In this document: piece by piece, positions 5,403-7,635 of the stretch
How the letters are laid out: each line of letters starts with the position of its first letter
How positions within the stretch are numbered: position 1 is the stretch's first letter
Source of the DNA: Desulfobacteraceae bacterium
Lineage (GTDB): Bacteria; Desulfobacterota; Desulfobacteria; Desulfobacterales; Desulfobacteraceae
Assembly: GCA_023140455.1 (NCBI GenBank)
Contig: JAGLLQ010000496.1
Location: 1 to 7,635 of the forward strand
DNA: 7,635 nt
Direction of reading: 5' to 3'
Translations under genes and position numbers: made by a program
The notes under the pieces: model-generated
What the model was told of the DNA's origin: nothing
The model's input: only the letters and a program-made list of their open reading frames with translations
Databases searched by the model: none

Positions 5403-7635
5403 CTAAGCAGTTCGATAACGCCTGCTGACAATGCTAAAAAACAATGCTCCTATAAGATATGCAGCGCCCATAAAATAAAGGTTATTATTTGTTGGTTGTC
5501 CTAAAATCAGCCATCCAAAAAGAAGAGGTCCCGACACTTGCCCGATCTTTTCAACTGAAGAAAAAATAGCTATGGCTTTTGCATCTCCAAGTTTTTTAGT
5601 AGATTTAAAACTCAGTGCAAAAGGGATAATGGCTTCGAAACTGCCTGCAAAACCTAATAACAATATTGAAAGAACTGCAGCCAACAATCCCCCGACAAAT
5701 GGGAATAATATAAGGCTGAGACTGCATATCAAAGCACTTAACAAAATATACATTGATTTTTGTGAAGACCTGTCAATAAATTTACTGAAGAATGGGGCTA
5801 CGTAAATGAAAAACAATCCATGTACCATCAAAAGCCTTCCGATATTTGATGAAGTTGAGCCAATACTGTCTATATAAATTGGAATAAAATAATTTATAAA
5901 ACCCACGGTTATCATAGATGAAGGCAAAATGATGAAAAAGCATAATGCCAGCACTCTGATATCTGTCATGAATTGAAATAATTGTCCGCTTTTGGCTTGC
6001 GATCCCTCTTCTTCAGCTTTATGAGAAGGACCCTTTGCACCAATGGCATTTTTCATAAAAACGATTGTGTATAGAATTGATAAAATAATAATAACAGCCC
6101 CAATAATAAAAACAGAATTATACCCGATTCGATCTGCAAGCATACCACCGGTTGAGCTGCCACAAATATATCCTGCAAAGCATCCGGCAATTAAATAGGT
6201 AAGTCCTTGAGTCTTATTATTGTCATCTGTAAAGTGAACCACAAATCCATTTGCTGCCATAAAGGTCAATCCATATCCAAACCCGACAAAAGCTCTGGAA
6301 ATTATCAGGTGCAGTGCATCAGGTGCGATCCAGGTATATACAAAGCCAAACGATGTGAGTATAAAACCTGTGAAAAGGGCTTCATGCCATCCTCTTTTAT
6401 CAACCCAGGGACCTGCAATAAGAGGTGAAATTGCTCCAAAAAACATAGTTGTACATATTGGCAAACCCATGATCATCTCTTTAGACAAACCTAAAAATGG
6501 CTCATATAACTGCTCCATGTAAAGAGGTAAAAATGACACAGAAATAGTTTGTCCAAAAAAATATAAGAAAATTGCCGGACGAATAACTCTATAGCTTACC
6601 TTAAATGTTTTTTTAATCTTTTTTGCTTGTTTTGCAAAATATTGAAAAACCATTACAAGCAGCTCCATCAAAAACAGTACAGATATAATAAGAACTGTTA
6701 TTGAATCCAAAATAATGTTCATCAATTCTGAAAAAAGAGCATCTTTTGAAATAGTAATCGAAATATATCCTGTAGTTACAGATGATACAGAACCGGCTGA
6801 TTCTGGTGCCGCTTTCTTGAGGTCAATCAATAAATTGTAGCTTGTGTCTTTAAATTCATTATAGTTATTAATTGCAACAGAAGGATCAGTCTCTGATTTT
6901 TTAAAATCAATAACAGATTTTTTATCAGCCATATAAAGAGGCTGCATTTGTGAATCAAAAATTGTGATATTACTTAACTCAGATGAAACTGATAATATCT
7001 CACCCAGCATTTTTTCCATCATAAAAAGAGATTTAAGAGCAATTTTCTTTTTTAAAAGGTACTCAATATCTTCCTTTAATAAATTACCAAGCACAGTGGT
7101 TTTTTCTCGTGTAATTTCAAGATAATAGGTTTTAAAAGAATTAGTATTAAGCAATGAAAACAAAAGCTGGCTGCACAAAAGAATCACAATAATTGTTGCA
7201 GAAATTCCGGCTTTAGAAAAATTTTTGTTCTTTTGCAGAGACGGTAAAATAAAGAAAAAAAAGGTTATTAATATCGCAAGAACACTTATCAACAATATAC
7301 TAATCACTTTGAGTTTCTTTATTAAAATTTTATATATAAATGCATTTACCTGATTTGCATTTAAAATAAGAATGATTGAAGCAACCCATGGCTCTGCCTG
7401 GGTTTTATAAATAGGCAAACCAATATAAAACTCATTTTTATGTTTATAATAGTTACTTATTTCACCATCTTTATCCTGATTCTGAAAAACAGACATAAAA
7501 TGCGACTGTACGCTTAATGGTAATCTTTGATCAACAAGCGATGAATCAGTGCTATAGAGAATACTGTTATCAGGAGACACTAAAGAAAGAGTGATATTTG
7601 AATCTGTTTTAGATAAATTCATTTCTTTAAAATAC
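5403..7635 (-). CDS. Sensor-MFS fusion: two extracytoplasmic sensor-like domains plus a 12-helix major facilitator transporter, 5'-truncated
   Basis: At least 743 residues; numbering is from the ATG at 7622. The frame stays open upstream to the window edge (Y-F-K-E precedes this Met), so the true N-terminus is probably outside. Residues 1-106 look like the distal half of an extracytoplasmic Cache-like sensor (NEFYIGLPIY at 63-72). Helix 107-127, a short basic loop (KNKNFSK) and helix 140-160 follow. Residues 161-300 form a second sensor-like domain with a helical start (EITREKTTVLGNLLKEDIEY) and the strand ITIFDSQMQPLY. Helix 301-327 and a lysine-rich cytosolic linker (331-348) lead into a full MFS domain (about 349-735). 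This has the loop 2-3 motif GPWVDKRGW (404-412), RAFVGFGYG (443-451), STGGMLADRIG (490-500), a polar central loop (524-552) and FIDRSSQK (615-622). Charge distribution fits both sensors outside and the linker inside. It is probably an efflux or uptake carrier with ligand sensing; the substrate is unknown. No kinase, phosphatase or HAMP motif is seen in the visible part. Confidence 0.88.
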   Translation of the reverse strand, partial: YFKEMNLSKTDSNITLSLVSPDNSILYSTDSSLVDQRLPLSVQSHFMSVFQNQDKDGEISNYYKHKNEFYIGLPIYKTQAEPWVASIILILNANQVNAFIYKILIKKLKVISILLISVLAILITFFFFILPSLQKNKNFSKAGISATIIVILLCSQLLFSLLNTNSFKTYYLEITREKTTVLGNLLKEDIEYLLKKKIALKSLFMMEKMLGEILSVSSELSNITIFDSQMQPLYMADKKSVIDFKKSETDPSVAINNYNEFKDTSYNLLIDLKKAAPESAGSVSSVTTGYISITISKDALFSELMNIILDSITVLIISVLFLMELLVMVFQYFAKQAKKIKKTFKVSYRVIRPAIFLYFFGQTISVSFLPLYMEQLYEPFLGLSKEMIMGLPICTTMFFGAISPLIAGPWVDKRGWHEALFTGFILTSFGFVYTWIAPDALHLIISRAFVGFGYGLTFMAANGFVVHFTDDNNKTQGLTYLIAGCFAGYICGSSTGGMLADRIGYNSVFIIGAVIIILSILYTIVFMKNAIGAKGPSHKAEEEGSQAKSGQLFQFMTDIRVLALCFFIILPSSMITVGFINYFIPIYIDSIGSTSSNIGRLLMVHGLFFIYVAPFFSKFIDRSSQKSMYILLSALICSLSLILFPFVGGLLAAVLSILLLGFAGSFEAIIPFALSFKSTKKLGDAKAIAIFSSVEKIGQVSGPLLFGWLILGQPTNNNLYFMGAAYLIGALFFSIVSRRYRTA

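Noticed and set aside
6207..6428. 73-codon + strand frame with several cysteines opposite the transporter gene
   Set aside because: It lies fully antisense to the MFS domain, and the cysteines are by-products of reading the other strand. There is no ribosome site or family resemblance.

Overview
This AT-rich window of bacterial chromosome (AT-rich by eye) holds six protein-coding genes: five on the + strand (1-5325) and one convergent gene on the - strand (5403-7635). The two edge genes are cut by the window. No tRNA, rRNA, CRISPR array, insertion sequence or phage gene is visible. The enzyme variants and the large sensor-plus-transporter protein suggest a free-living anaerobic Gram-negative bacterium, possibly a Desulfobacterota (Desulfobacteraceae-like) organism. 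That placement is an impression from protein style, not a demonstrated assignment.

Region 1 (2-1664) is the end of a tryptophan operon. It carries the last ~300 residues of tryptophan synthase beta (trpB) and a complete alpha subunit (trpA) that overlaps trpB by 8 bases. Catalytic residues are intact in both, apart from the part of TrpB outside the window. Any regulatory leader would lie upstream, outside the window.

Region 2 (1665-5325) starts with a 199-base gap holding a candidate promoter and an imperfect inverted repeat. It then carries an enlarged, divergent member of the diaminopimelate epimerase fold, a divergent D-Ala-D-Ala-ligase-like ATP-grasp enzyme with a TTG start, and a secreted solute-binding protein of the TrpX/ABC_sub_bind type. 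The three genes run in one direction with no terminator between them, and a strong hairpin follows the third. Both enzymes keep their core catalytic residues but have changes where the classical enzymes recognise substrate or nucleotide. They may therefore be more than spare copies of cell-wall genes. A racemase/epimerase beside a D-amino-acid ligase is a plausible small module for making or detoxifying a D-amino-acid compound, but this is inference.

Region 3 (5403-7635, - strand) encodes one very long membrane protein. It has a partial extracytoplasmic sensor-like domain, two membrane helices, a second extracytoplasmic sensor-like domain, a third helix, and a complete 12-helix major facilitator (MFS) transporter. 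Its N-terminus lies beyond the window. A perfect 11-bp hairpin between the two convergent genes probably terminates transcription from both sides.
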